This document shows, in pieces, positions 39,125 to 46,181 of a DNA stretch of 49,976 nucleotides (positions are counted from its first letter, which is position 1; each line of letters opens with the position of its first letter). Source of the stretch: a virus. Below the pieces are notes generated by a model, which was not told the DNA's origin, searched no databases, and saw only the letters and a program-made list of their open reading frames with translations. Location of the stretch: positions 1 to 49,976 of the IMG/VR virus record IMGVR_UViG_3300023174_000239. One strand, 5' to 3'. The translations under genes were made by a program, and so were the position numbers.

Positions 39125-39463
39125 ATGAGTATTAAAATTAAAACTATTATCTGGGTTCAAACCACCTTAATCCTAATCCTTGGTTTGTCTATGTTATTTA
39201 TTGGCGGGGATCTAAAACAGACTCGTAAGATGACTTTAGATCAAAGTAACTTTTGTATAAAATACACAAGTGATATTATTGCTAGTAGTCGTCTTGATTT
39301 AATAAAAGAGCAAGATGCCCATGTTCGGACGGTAGATAAAGCAAATTCTGTAATTGATGACATTATCAATAGATATAACTTACTTGTGGCACGGTATAAC
39401 AAAAGCACTGGTGGAACCAACTATGATCCCCTTAACACATACTCATATAGGATAAGACCTTGA
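39125..39463 (+). CDS. Membrane-anchored protein
   Basis: Protein of 112 residues. One transmembrane helix (IIWVQTTLILILGLSMLFIG) then a soluble helical region (CIKYTSDIIASSRLDLIKE). The start is 8 bases after TATAAT; an in-frame GTG at 39119 is too close to the box. No ribosome-binding site. Confidence 0.65.
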   Translation: MSIKIKTIIWVQTTLILILGLSMLFIGGDLKQTRKMTLDQSNFCIKYTSDIIASSRLDLIKEQDAHVRTVDKANSVIDDIINRYNLLVARYNKSTGGTNYDPLNTYSYRIRP

Positions 39464-39464
39464 T

Positions 39465-39641
39465 ATGTGTCCACATTGCAATACCCCGTTAATCCCAATA
39501 TTATACGGATACGCTAACCCTAAATATTTAGATATGCATAAGCAAGGTTTGATATTTTTAGTATCCACTACTTATCATACTAAACATGACCCTACTTCAT
39601 ACTGTAAGAAATGTGAAGAAAGTTTTGATATTAAACTTTAG
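39465..39641 (+). CDS. Zinc-ribbon protein
   Basis: A 58-residue protein: CPHC at the start, then PLIPILYGYANPKYLDM and CKKC near the end, a C-x2-C ... C-x2-C ribbon like small actinobacterial proteins with an LIP-x-LYGYP motif. Its stop lies four bases inside the opposite-strand gene at 39638. Confidence 0.7.
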   Translation: MCPHCNTPLIPILYGYANPKYLDMHKQGLIFLVSTTYHTKHDPTSYCKKCEESFDIKL

Positions 39642-39790
39642 TATGCCTGATTTAAAAACTCATCTGCCCAAAAAGCAGCGAGTGATTCATTTCCAATATC
39701 ATTAAAGTAATACCTATTTTTTTCAGGGCTATATGTCCAGCCCTTCCAAAGGTTAACTTCTTCTTCTGCCCAAGTAAGGTTTGTATCCAT
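39638..39790 (-). CDS. Small conserved protein
   Basis: A 50-residue protein with several Trp and Tyr (NLTWAEEEVNLWKGWTYSPE, then RYYFNDIGN), starting in a TAATG overlap with the next gene. Globular but unknown. Confidence 0.65.
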   Translation of the reverse strand: MDTNLTWAEEEVNLWKGWTYSPEKNRYYFNDIGNESLAAFWADEFLNQAY

Positions 39791-39927
39791 TAGTTATCCA
39801 ATGTATCTATATCACGATAAGGACAAGAGGTAGTTGCTAATTGACATCCTGGTTTATGGTTTGGATCACAGACCTTGCAGACTTTAGGATCTTCCAAGAT
39901 GTTCCAAATCTTCCATACAGGGTTCAC
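39790..39927 (-). CDS. Small Cys-rich protein
   Basis: A 45-residue protein from GTG 39927: PVWKIWNILEDPKVCKVCDP, then KPGCQLATTSCPYRDI, a C4 set likely to bind zinc. It overlaps the neighbouring genes on both sides, favouring coding. Confidence 0.6.
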   Translation of the reverse strand: MNPVWKIWNILEDPKVCKVCDPNHKPGCQLATTSCPYRDIDTLDN

Positions 39928-39973
39928 ATTCACAATCTAATAAATCTGTTTCAACGCTAGTCATCTCAGTCAT
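39884..39973 (-). CDS. Tiny Cys-containing protein
   Basis: A 29-residue protein with CECEPC, six bases after a -10 box (TATGAT). It overlaps the start of the next gene by 44 bases. Plausible because the promoter position is exact; function unknown. Confidence 0.45.
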   Translation of the reverse strand: MTEMTSVETDLLDCECEPCMEDLEHLGRS

Positions 39974-39979
39974 ATACTA

Positions 39980-40008
39980 ATCATATCAAGTTTCGGCAAA
40001 AAAAGCAA
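39980..40008 (-). promoter_or_regulatory. SigA-type promoter, leaderless
   Basis: Minus strand: TTGCTT, 17 bases, TATGAT, six bases, ATG 39973. Confidence 0.7.
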
Positions 40009-40052
40009 GGCGCAAAATAGAATAGCAAACCTTCCAATGCCCTAAGAGGGCA

Positions 40053-40160
40053 CTAGCGGTGAGTGTCCTTCATATGCCTAGCCAATGAGTCGTGAGCAAA
40101 GATAGCCCATCTAAGTTCCCACTCCTTGTTACAGATAGGACAGATAACTGTTCTTGACAT
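40053..40160 (-). CDS. C2H2 zinc-finger mini-protein
   Basis: A 35-residue protein: VICPICNKEWE, then SLARHMKDTHR, a single C2H2 finger of the eukaryote-like Ros type. It begins exactly six bases after a near-consensus promoter. Single fingers of this kind in phages may bind DNA, possibly near the adjacent repeats. Confidence 0.7.
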   Translation of the reverse strand: MSRTVICPICNKEWELRWAIFAHDSLARHMKDTHR

Positions 40161-40166
40161 GATTCT

Positions 40167-40195
40167 ATTATCTCAGATTTTCGCGGGGAAGTCAA
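40167..40195 (-). promoter_or_regulatory. SigA-type promoter, leaderless
   Basis: Minus strand: TTGACT, 17 bases starting TCCCC, GATAAT, six bases, ATG 40160. Confidence 0.82.
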
Positions 40196-41008
40196 AAGTA
40201 TCCTTATAACCCCCAGTGTAATAACAAACCTTATATTCCAGATATGCCTGATATCCCCATATAAAGGTTTGGTAGGTATGTCCAATTACACTGGTTTGAT
40301 ATGGACAATATGAAGCCAGGGCGATGGTTTGATACCCGCTTATTTAAGGCTTGGAAGGCTTTTAAATGCTATCTAAAGTGGTTTGGTAATAGAAATAAAT
40401 CTTACTGATATTTTTTAATTATAGTTAAAAGGGAGGAAAGTGGAGGATAGTGGGTGATTGAGCGATTTTATAGATGGCGTCGTAATCCTCTGGCGGCCAA
40501 ACCTCCCTATCCCAAACCTTCCAAACCTTTCTATCCTGCATATCTGGCATGCATTATACCCCCAAAACCATGGTTTGTCAAACCTTTATAGCCTAAAAAA
40601 ATGCCCCAAAAATATAGCAAAATCTTTTAAAACACCAGGAAAAAATCTAGAAAGGTTTGATAACTATGGTAAAAGTTTTAAATAATTCGCAATTTAAATT
40701 CCCGCTTCGTAATGTCTATTTATACTAGGACTCAGCGCCCCGCGGGGACGCAAAATCGGCGGGGATAAAAAGATATACCAATACTCCTAGTAGTATACAA
40801 ACCATATCTTCTGGATAGAAAGGTTTGGCAGATATGAGGTTTGAAGGTTTGAGATTGGAAGGTTTGAAGGTTTGGTATGAATCTGGAAAATTCTACAGAT
40901 TACGTAATCTCCCACGATCTGGGATTTTTTTGAAAAGGTTCTTAATGTCTTTTAGAGAAATCTATGTCCGTTTTGGGTGGTTTGATATAGTTTACCCGAG
41001 GCGCAGGG

Positions 41009-41275
41009 CTATGCCTGGTCGCCAAGCAACTCGTCAAGGCTTGTCCACTTTTTATCCTCAACACCAAGAGAAGCAACAAATAGATTATATGTTTCATCAA
41101 TGTAGATCTCTGACTGACTTGTTGGCAAAACAATTTCGTTCATTAAGAAATAAGCAAGTGGCAAACCTAAATCGTTATACTCTACAAAATCTTGTAAGTC
41201 CTCATCATCACGATAGTTCATCCACAACTCAGCAAGGATAGTTATTTTGTTTTCAAAAGTATTACCGCCTGCCAT
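41009..41275 (-). CDS. Conserved actinophage protein
   Basis: Protein of 88 residues from ATG 41275 with GAGGAG upstream. KITILAELWMNYRDDEDLQD, LPLAYFLMNEI and IDETYNLFVASLGV look like a conserved helical domain known from actinophage hypothetical proteins. Last gene of its cassette, next to the repeat region. It overlaps the upstream gene by 14 bases. Confidence 0.75.
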   Translation of the reverse strand: MAGGNTFENKITILAELWMNYRDDEDLQDFVEYNDLGLPLAYFLMNEIVLPTSQSEIYIDETYNLFVASLGVEDKKWTSLDELLGDQA

Positions 41276-41495
41276 TGTAAACTCCTCTATCTAATTGATC
41301 AACTTCTTTATTATACTGCATGGCTTCTAAAACCTCATTAGCCCTAGTATAAATAATATGGGGAGAACCCTTTGCTAAATAAAATCCTATGGCTTCTAAG
41401 TCAAGAGTAAAGTCAGATAGCAAAGTAGTTATTCTACCTGCGACCTTTTCCTCTTTACTTATTCCAAGCCTAATAGACCTACGCATAAATCCCAT
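41262..41495 (-). CDS. Small conserved protein
   Basis: Protein of 77 residues: basic start (GFMRRSIRLGISKEEK), then SDFTLDLEAIGFYLAKGSPH and a helical end. ATG 41495 lies six bases after TAGAAT, so leaderless; an internal ATG four codons on is possible. Function unknown. Confidence 0.7.
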   Translation of the reverse strand: MGFMRRSIRLGISKEEKVAGRITTLLSDFTLDLEAIGFYLAKGSPHIIYTRANEVLEAMQYNKEVDQLDRGVYNGRR

Positions 41496-41501
41496 ACCCC
41501 A

Positions 41502-41530
41502 ATTCTATCAAAAAGTGTGGGGAAGCACAA
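41502..41530 (-). promoter_or_regulatory. Promoter overlapping a terminator hairpin, leaderless
   Basis: Minus strand: TTGTGC, 17 bases starting TTCCCC, TGA-TAGAAT, six bases, ATG 41495. The -35 is the 3' arm of the terminator stem. Confidence 0.6.
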
Positions 41531-41555
41531 GCCCACCACAAACCTGTGCCTCCCC
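41510..41555 (-). terminator. Hairpin terminator of the upstream minus-strand cassette
   Basis: Minus strand stem GGGGAGGCACA / TGTGCTTCCCC (41555-41545 and 41529-41519, one G-U pair), then ACAC and five T. A second smaller hairpin (AGCG-GAGGT...ACCTC-CGCT) lies at 41564-41589. Confidence 0.7.
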
Positions 41556-41597
41556 CTATCTATAGCGAGAGGTGACCCCTACCTCCGCTTATGATGC

Positions 41598-41960
41598 CTA
41601 CACAACGGAAAGGACGTCGCTAGGCAAATTATATTTAATAAAACTATCAATGCTCTTATGGTCTACACCATCATGACTAATAGTATTATCTGTAAGGTCA
41701 ATTAATATTGGATGGTCCATAAAACCTAGGTCATTAGGATCGCAGGCATAGATGCCAAACCCTGTCTCATCCAGAACAGAGTCTTGCATCAAGTAACTAA
41801 TGGCCATACGGACGTAGTATTCTTTATCCCCGCTGCGTGGCTTAGCATGCTGCAGGGCCTGAGCAAGATCTTGATACATACTGTCTTCGCCCCAGTGGCT
41901 GTACAGCGCTACTGCTAGATCCTCTGACTGTTTAAAAACGAATGTGCAACGTGCTCCCAT
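41598..41960 (-). CDS. Conserved actinophage protein
   Basis: Protein of 120 residues starting MGARCTFVFKQSEDLAVALY and followed by SHWGE, a start seen in other actinophage proteins. Middle section YYVRMAISYLMQDSVLDETG, C-terminus acidic. GAGGAAG precedes the ATG and TAATG links it to the next gene. Unknown function; alpha/beta globular. Confidence 0.75.
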   Translation of the reverse strand: MGARCTFVFKQSEDLAVALYSHWGEDSMYQDLAQALQHAKPRSGDKEYYVRMAISYLMQDSVLDETGFGIYACDPNDLGFMDHPILIDLTDNTISHDGVDHKSIDSFIKYNLPSDVLSVV

Positions 41961-42118
41961 TACTCTTCCTCATTCTTCTCAATTAGATTTGGTACGATTG
42001 ATAGTTGGTTAGATATCTCATTAAAGATGCTGTCTTCATCTTCATTGTCAGTCTCATACTCAAAATTCATGTAATCGCCTGTGGGCTCAAATATTACTTC
42101 AACTTCCCATTTGGCCAT
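41960..42118 (-). CDS. Small acidic protein
   Basis: A 52-residue protein: beta start (KWEVEVIFEPTGDYMNFEYE) then Asp/Glu-rich (TDNEDEDSIFNEI). TAATG overlaps on both sides; clearly part of the operon. Function unknown. Confidence 0.65.
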   Translation of the reverse strand: MAKWEVEVIFEPTGDYMNFEYETDNEDEDSIFNEISNQLSIVPNLIEKNEEE

Positions 42119-42309
42119 TACTTGGTCTCCTTAGATTCTACTGGTCCAATTAGGTCCCATGCAATTCCTAAACCATCTGCACTGGTTGGAGCGTATTCAT
42201 CTAAGAATTGTCCTAGTGCAGTTTCTTTAGCATCTTCTTCATTATCAGCATCTTCAATAATGAAATCTCTTGCAATTTGTCCTACGATTTTAATTTCGTA
42301 AGTTGGCAT
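42118..42309 (-). CDS. Small conserved protein
   Basis: A 63-residue acidic protein: PTYEIKIVGQIARDFIIEDA then DADNEEDAKETALGQFLDEY, a strand-rich first half and helical second half, as in small ferredoxin-like phage proteins. Function unknown. Confidence 0.68.
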   Translation of the reverse strand: MPTYEIKIVGQIARDFIIEDADNEEDAKETALGQFLDEYAPTSADGLGIAWDLIGPVESKETK

Positions 42310-42757
42310 CGTGGGTCTCCATTTCTTCTAGTTCTTTGATTTCTTCTATTGTAGCGCAACCAGCACATTTTTCCAAATCCTCAAATTTGTCATAATGTAA
42401 GGCTGCTGCTTCATCTTCCCATATCTCATTACAGTTAGGACATTCGTAAACATCATCACTGCTAATCTGTATCTGATAGGCTTTGTTAGCATCAAAGGGC
42501 ACGGTAGTTACAAAGTACCCAATTCTATTAACTATACGCATACCCTCAAATATATAGGTACCCCTATCGTCTCCGTCACAATAAGTCCATATCCTATTAG
42601 GCTCCTGAGACTTAACAAAGTCTAACTCTTCACCATAGGTTTCAAACATGTAGCCGTTGTCCCCGTCACTGAATGAGGCATTGTCGTCTATATGGTTTGG
42701 GATTGGCTTGAATTTATCAAACCACTCTTCCTCTGTAATTTCTATAAAGTCATTCAT
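42290..42757 (-). CDS. Conserved zinc-binding protein
   Basis: Protein of 155 residues. Acidic N-terminal half (ITEEEWFDKFKPIPNHIDDN); C-terminal part with CPNCNEIW and CAGC, so a C4 zinc ribbon near residues 112-140. It overlaps the next gene by 20 bases. Typical of actinophage early regions; function unknown. Confidence 0.75.
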   Translation of the reverse strand: MNDFIEITEEEWFDKFKPIPNHIDDNASFSDGDNGYMFETYGEELDFVKSQEPNRIWTYCDGDDRGTYIFEGMRIVNRIGYFVTTVPFDANKAYQIQISSDDVYECPNCNEIWEDEAAALHYDKFEDLEKCAGCATIEEIKELEEMETHDANLRN

Positions 42758-42765
42758 GGCTCTCC

Positions 42766-43302
42766 TTAGAAGTGGAAGTCTACAGGTACTAGATAGTGTA
42801 GCGCAGCCTCTTCAGGTTTGTCAAGGCGCTCTTCAAGATAGTGCAGGCTAGATGTGAATTCATTATGGTCAAAGAATGCACTGTCACAGGTCCAATGACT
42901 ATTAAGCATATCTATGGCTTCTTTGATTTCCCAGCGAGAAAAATCAAACTGTCTCTTATCATCTAGTTTGCAATCATTGCTAATATAATCAACAACATCT
43001 GACTTAAGGTTGTCAAAGGCATTATCAAGTTTGATAAGTTTATCGTTCATGTAGTTAATGCGATAGCGCTTGATGTCCTCTATTGTTTTCTTGAACTCAT
43101 CAGGCTTTTCAGCATATGAAATAATCATGTCAGAAGAATTTTCATAGGCACTCTCTGACCAGCGGCCACCACCTACAACATGCCAGTCTGACCAGTCAGC
43201 CATACGGTTTCCGTCTTCGTTTGGCATAAGACTAACAGTGACAATGTCAAAGGCTTCTTGTCTATCTTTTGCTTTTGTTGCTATCCAATGGAGCGTGTGC
43301 AT
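42766..43302 (-). CDS. Conserved phage protein
   Basis: Protein of 178 residues: HTLHWIATKAKDRQEAFDIV, then DWSDWHVVGGGRWSESAYEN, a helical centre and a C-terminal ALHYLVPVDFHF. First gene of its cassette: a promoter (43334-43362) and a CRP-like site lie just upstream, and AGAAAGAGA precedes the ATG. Function unknown. Confidence 0.72.
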   Translation of the reverse strand: MHTLHWIATKAKDRQEAFDIVTVSLMPNEDGNRMADWSDWHVVGGGRWSESAYENSSDMIISYAEKPDEFKKTIEDIKRYRINYMNDKLIKLDNAFDNLKSDVVDYISNDCKLDDKRQFDFSRWEIKEAIDMLNSHWTCDSAFFDHNEFTSSLHYLEERLDKPEEAALHYLVPVDFHF

Positions 43303-43333
43303 TGTGGGTCTCTTTCTCTAGGTTCTTAATACA

Positions 43334-43362
43334 ATTTTACTGTACCCTGCAGAATTTTGCAA
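43334..43362 (-). promoter_or_regulatory. SigA-type promoter
   Basis: Minus strand: TTGCAA, 17 bases, TAAAAT; about 31 bases to ATG 43302. The CRP-like palindrome is centred about 53 bases before the predicted start. Confidence 0.65.
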
Positions 43363-43371
43363 GGTATATCA

Positions 43372-43389
43372 GTGTGATCTTAATCACAC
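43372..43389. promoter_or_regulatory. CRP/GlxR-type operator, perfect palindrome
   Basis: GTGTGAT-CTTA-ATCACAC: a perfect 7-bp inverted repeat containing TGTGA-N6-TCACA, the consensus of CRP-family regulators (CRP, GlxR, mycobacterial Crp). It overlaps the stop codon of the gene at 43384. Confidence 0.7.
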
Positions 43390-43581
43390 ATGGTCAAAGT
43401 ATCCCTCTGCCCATAGACCATCTAAGAGTCCTTGTGCTATTAGTAATCCATCCTTAGCCAAACCTCTAATGTTTTGAATGTCTTCTTTTGCATATTTGGC
43501 AGGGGAATCAGAGAGAGCCTCTAACGCTAATCTAACTCCATATGAAGCATTATCTAAATCTTCCTTAGTATAACCTAACAT
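43384..43581 (-). CDS. Small helical protein
   Basis: A 65-residue protein (YTKEDLDNASYGVRLALEAL, then YAKEDIQNIRGLAKDGLLIA), two amphipathic helices. TAATG-type overlap with its upstream gene. Function unknown. Confidence 0.68.
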   Translation of the reverse strand: MLGYTKEDLDNASYGVRLALEALSDSPAKYAKEDIQNIRGLAKDGLLIAQGLLDGLWAEGYFDHV

Positions 43582-43742
43582 TACTCACCCCAATATCTAA
43601 TAATAGTATTAAGAGTCATATGTAGATTACAATCACAATCACCAGCATTCATCTCATCTATATACTCAAAATGTTCTAGGTTTTGCTCATAGATGGTTTG
43701 GACAAGTTCGTCTATTGTGTAAGGTTTATACTGCGTATTCAT
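43581..43742 (-). CDS. Small conserved protein
   Basis: A 53-residue protein from ATG 43742 (AAGGAG seven bases upstream): YKPYTIDELVQTIYEQNLEH and a Cys pair in GDCDCNLHMTL. The longer in-frame start at 43781 lacks a ribosome-binding site. Confidence 0.65.
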   Translation of the reverse strand: MNTQYKPYTIDELVQTIYEQNLEHFEYIDEMNAGDCDCNLHMTLNTIIRYWGE

Positions 43743-43950
43743 CTGCAAACTCCTTAAAGTACCAGTTGAGGGATTTAACATTTAAGTTTAACTCATGGTT
43801 TGGATATTTGTCAAGTACGTGTTGTAGTGCTTCCCCTGCGGTAGCAAAGCCAGTGGTACACAATTCATCATCAGTAGATACTTCCCAGCAATTAACTCCA
43901 CCAGGAGAGCATGAGTAATCCATTTCATATATTTCTACATTTAGGGTCAT
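43726..43950 (-). CDS. Small Cys-containing protein
   Basis: A 74-residue protein: TLNVEIYEMDYSCSPGGVNC, WEVSTDDELCTTGF, then a helix (GEALQHVLDKYP). Start six bases after a consensus-like promoter; leaderless. Unknown. Confidence 0.68.
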   Translation of the reverse strand: MTLNVEIYEMDYSCSPGGVNCWEVSTDDELCTTGFATAGEALQHVLDKYPNHELNLNVKSLNWYFKEFADEYAV

Positions 43951-43956
43951 GTATTT

Positions 43957-43985
43957 ATTATCCTACAAAATGGGAAAAAAGTCAA
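43957..43985 (-). promoter_or_regulatory. SigA-type promoter, leaderless
   Basis: Minus strand: TTGACT, 17 bases starting TTTTTCCC, GATAAT, six bases, ATG 43950. The 13-mer TTTTTCCCATTTT recurs about 35 bases further upstream. Confidence 0.85.
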
Positions 43986-44064
43986 CTATCCGTAATGAGA
44001 AAATGGGAAAAATGTTATGTCAACGTAATAGAATTATAACAAAAATGTTACACTCGGGCACTTG

Positions 44065-44138
44065 CGATCCCAACGGGACTTGAACCCGTAGCCTTTACCG
44101 TGACAGGGTAACGATCTAACCAATTGATCTATGGGACC
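44065..44138 (-). tRNA. tRNA-Asp(GTC)
   Basis: Minus-strand cloverleaf: acceptor GGTCCCA/TGGGATC, anticodon stem TTACC/GGTAA with loop CTGTCAC, T-arm ACGGG-TTCAAGT-CCCGT, discriminator G as expected for Asp. CCA not encoded. Confidence 0.95.
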
Positions 44139-44142
44139 AGCG

Positions 44143-44167
44143 GAGCAGTTTTAAATCATGCTCAGGA
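44143..44167. repeat. TGAGCA/TGCTCA-type inverted element, copy 1
   Basis: GAGCA, 11-base loop, TGCTC, then AGGA. It lies just after the DUF932 gene stop and five bases before the 5' end of tRNA-Asp (minus strand). Same element at 46249, 47120 and 49572. No T-run terminator is formed. Confidence 0.7.
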
Positions 44168-44175
44168 TTTTTTTA

Positions 44176-45192
44176 CTAAACTAGTTGCAAAGTATTTTGC
44201 ACAATAGTTAGCAAACGATTTTTTTCTGCGTTAGTTGCAGGGTCAAATCCACTAGCAGCAGCAAACATGCTTTCGCCATTACCAGTACGAGCAGTACGAT
44301 ACCAGTCAAGGCGTTCAGTAAGAGCGTTAAATGCTCCCCACGCATTGCCAGCAATCATGCCATTATATTCGCCAGTATAGATATCGTTAATCATATCTAC
44401 TTTGTTTTCCCACTTCTTTACAGAACCCTTAGCATCAGTTTCAGGCTTAGGATATGCAGCAAGAATAATGTTATTGAAATCTTGTGCGGTGATTTCTTTT
44501 GTTATCATAGCATGAGCCATTTTATCAAATGCGTCCATGTATGAGTTAGCCATGCCTAATGCTTGACGAGCAACAGCAACCTTGCCCTGAGCAGTTTGGG
44601 TATGACGGATTTTGAAAGATTGCTTGACGCCATCTTTTTTGCGTGTGCGATTAAGTGCAACATTGAGAGTATTAGCACACACAACACGAACAGGTGTAAT
44701 GCTTGCTTGAATTGCAATAGAGCCATCATGTGATGTGTTAATGAGTAAATAAGTCTTTACAACATCAGCAACACCATTAGGGTCTAACACAGTTTCACGC
44801 TCTAATGCAAGAGAGCCAAATACTACACGCCCACCACTAATTGAGCCAGCAGTTTCCCAACGCCCACCACCATCAAGAATGTTATCGCCAAAAGCAAATA
44901 ACTCTTCATTTTGTAATGGAACATAACGCTCACCAACAATTCCCAAAACATCAGTTTGAGATTTGTCAGTAGGATTTGTGCGAACTACATATTGGTAGTT
45001 TTTGTCAGATGTCATGTTAGATGGAATTGTTAATTCTTCTAACCTAACATTCCAATTATTAAGATTAGCAGCAACAAGCATTTCACTTGTATTTTTCTCA
45101 GTATCAAATACGGTACCAAGATTATGCCATGCAGGCTCTCTAAATGATGCAAAAGATGCAACACCATTTTGAGTTTCTAAATCATGAGCCAT
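44176..45192 (-). CDS. DUF932 phage/plasmid-type protein
   Basis: Protein of 338 residues. PAWHNLGTVFDTE and YQYVVRTNPTDKSQTDVLGI, VGERYVPLQNEELFAFGDNI, then VRVVCANTLNVAL are the recurrent blocks of the DUF932 family (TIGR03299). Found on phages and plasmids, function not established; some members lie near DNA-replication genes. Strong promoter upstream and GAAAGGA ribosome-binding site; it seems to be expressed as a single gene. Confidence 0.9.
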   Translation of the reverse strand: MAHDLETQNGVASFASFREPAWHNLGTVFDTEKNTSEMLVAANLNNWNVRLEELTIPSNMTSDKNYQYVVRTNPTDKSQTDVLGIVGERYVPLQNEELFAFGDNILDGGGRWETAGSISGGRVVFGSLALERETVLDPNGVADVVKTYLLINTSHDGSIAIQASITPVRVVCANTLNVALNRTRKKDGVKQSFKIRHTQTAQGKVAVARQALGMANSYMDAFDKMAHAMITKEITAQDFNNIILAAYPKPETDAKGSVKKWENKVDMINDIYTGEYNGMIAGNAWGAFNALTERLDWYRTARTGNGESMFAAASGFDPATNAEKNRLLTIVQNTLQLV

Positions 45193-45218
45193 TTTTATCC
45201 TTTCGGTTGTTTTAATTA

Positions 45219-45247
45219 AGTTTAGCAGTAATGGCAGACAATGTCAA
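45219..45247 (-). promoter_or_regulatory. SigA-type promoter for DUF932
   Basis: Minus strand: TTGACA, 17 bases, TGC-TAAACT (extended -10), about 26-base leader with AAAGGA before ATG 45192. Confidence 0.85.
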
Positions 45248-45286
45248 TTAAGACTGGGGAAAATGGGATAAGGTTCTTAAATCGTA

Positions 45287-45380
45287 ACAAATCGGACATT
45301 TCAGGCGCCCCGAGTTTTTTACAGAAATATAAAGCCTTTTTAGGACGTGCTCAGGTCCGTTTTGATAGCCCCCTATCAAA
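45287..45380. promoter_or_regulatory. Intergenic module: ACAAATCGGACA repeat and hairpins
   Basis: ACAAATCGGACA (45287-45298, identical at 48334), a GC-rich GCGCCCCGAG followed by a T run, the palindrome GGAC-GTGCTCAG-GTCC (45343-45358) and a perfect 8-bp hairpin TTTGATAG-CCCC-CTATCAAA (45361-45380) beginning one base after the stop of the upstream minus-strand gene. The hairpin may act as a terminator although no T run follows on the minus strand. Confidence 0.5.
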
Positions 45381-45381
45381 T

Positions 45382-45858
45382 TTAGTAGTGGTCTTCCAAA
45401 GACACTTCGTCCACATTAAGATCTGCGTCATACTCATATGAGTTTAGATCAACATCAATCGTTACATTGCTTAGGTCAAAGCCATCCAATTCAGACACTG
45501 GAACATTAATTGTTCCGCTGAATGAAACAGTACCTTGTACCTCAATCTGTTTTGTAGGATTAAGTTTGAAGCGCTCTGCAAGTTGTTGTAGTACATCTTC
45601 TTTAGAATAGTTAGGGTCATACCATTCAGCAATTTGATCTTCAAGCCATGAAATATCACTACGACGCTCTGCAGCAATATCTGCATACTGTCTTGACTTA
45701 TGTAGTTGCCATTCAATATCCGTGACTTTATCAGTCATGAATGTAGGAGACTCTGGCGCTGCAAAGGTCTCTGGAACATACTTATAAGTAACGAGCAGGT
45801 TGGGGTTATACGAAACAGTTAACTGCTCCTGTGTTAATACTTCACTCACTGGTGACAT
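45382..45858 (-). CDS. Conserved actinophage protein
   Basis: Protein of 158 residues. N-terminal beta region (VSYNPNLLVTYKYVPE), a long helix (KVTDIEWQLHKSRQYADIAA, ending WLEDQIAEWYDP), then a beta C-terminus with QGTVSFSGTINVPVSELDGF and an acidic end. It overlaps the previous gene by 17 bases. Function unknown. Confidence 0.72.
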   Translation of the reverse strand: MSPVSEVLTQEQLTVSYNPNLLVTYKYVPETFAAPESPTFMTDKVTDIEWQLHKSRQYADIAAERRSDISWLEDQIAEWYDPNYSKEDVLQQLAERFKLNPTKQIEVQGTVSFSGTINVPVSELDGFDLSNVTIDVDLNSYEYDADLNVDEVSLEDHY

Positions 45859-46111
45859 CCTTTCCTAGGGCTTCCATTTCCTTGATAGTATCTATCATCT
45901 CATTTAATTGAGATTTTGTCAAACAGGCTTCCATTACCAAGGTAGCAGTAAGTGCAGAAAGATGAGCAGAGTAATTGAACATAGCGTGTGCAAATTGTTC
46001 TGTATCCATAGTATCTTTATTTTCGTACATATCTTTTGCAAAGTATAGTGTTAAACTATCCATTACTGCTTCTTTAGTGGCATCTTGTATTTTTAGTGCG
46101 GTGGCTATCAT
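45842..46111 (-). CDS. Small helical protein
   Basis: Protein of 89 residues from ATG 46111 (AAGGAG upstream). Helical: KIQDATKEAVMDSLTLYFAK, then DTEQFAHAMFNYSAHLSALT. The in-frame start at 46165 lies inside the promoter and is rejected. Function unknown. Confidence 0.7.
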   Translation of the reverse strand: MIATALKIQDATKEAVMDSLTLYFAKDMYENKDTMDTEQFAHAMFNYSAHLSALTATLVMEACLTKSQLNEMIDTIKEMEALGKDVTSE

Positions 46112-46136
46112 TTTTCTCCTTTTGCTTATTAGTATA

Positions 46137-46165
46137 ATCTTACATGAATACCCTGACATTTTCAA
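46137..46165 (-). promoter_or_regulatory. SigA-type promoter
   Basis: Minus strand: TTGAAA, 17 bases, TAAGAT. A CRP-like site is centred about 74 bases before the predicted start. Confidence 0.55.
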
Positions 46166-46181
46166 GTTGGGTCTTAAAGTG

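Larger units (their letters stand above)
40026..40984. repeat. Cluster of 19 GGTTTG repeats (candidate origin or regulatory iterons)
   Basis: About 1 kb, with only a 35-residue gene inside at 40053-40160. GGTTTG on plus at 40266, 40293, 40326, 40380, 40572, 40654, 40822, 40838, 40846, 40861, 40869, 40979; CAAACC (same motif, minus) at 40026, 40225, 40498, 40513, 40522, 40579, 40798. Usual context is AAGGTTTG followed by A/G-TA. A 10-bp GC palindrome CCCCGCGGGG lies at 40738-40747. Open frames here translate only into repeat-like sequence. It separates the small minus genes at 39-40 kb from the main minus-strand early block. I see no protein gene between 40161 and 41008. Confidence 0.75.

Noticed and set aside
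40070-40285. 71-codon minus-strand frame overlapping the C2H2 gene
   Set aside because: No start signal; the C2H2 gene in another frame has an exact promoter and motif.
40458-40685. Plus-strand open frame of 75 codons
   Set aside because: Lies wholly within the repeat cluster; the translation is simple PNLP-type repeat sequence with no domain.
40026-40984. CRISPR array
   Set aside because: Repeats are 6-9 bases with irregular spacing on both strands, not uniform 25-40-base repeats with spacers; no cas genes apart from a phage Cas4-like nuclease far away.
40825-41241. Plus-strand open frame of 138 codons in the repeat region
   Set aside because: First half translates the GGTTTG repeats and second half is antisense to the gene at 41009; no promoter or ribosome-binding site.
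44018-44055. Second TTGACA on the minus strand upstream of 43957
   Set aside because: The region at -10 distance (TCTCAT) is poor; kept only as a possible remnant of duplicated promoter sequence.
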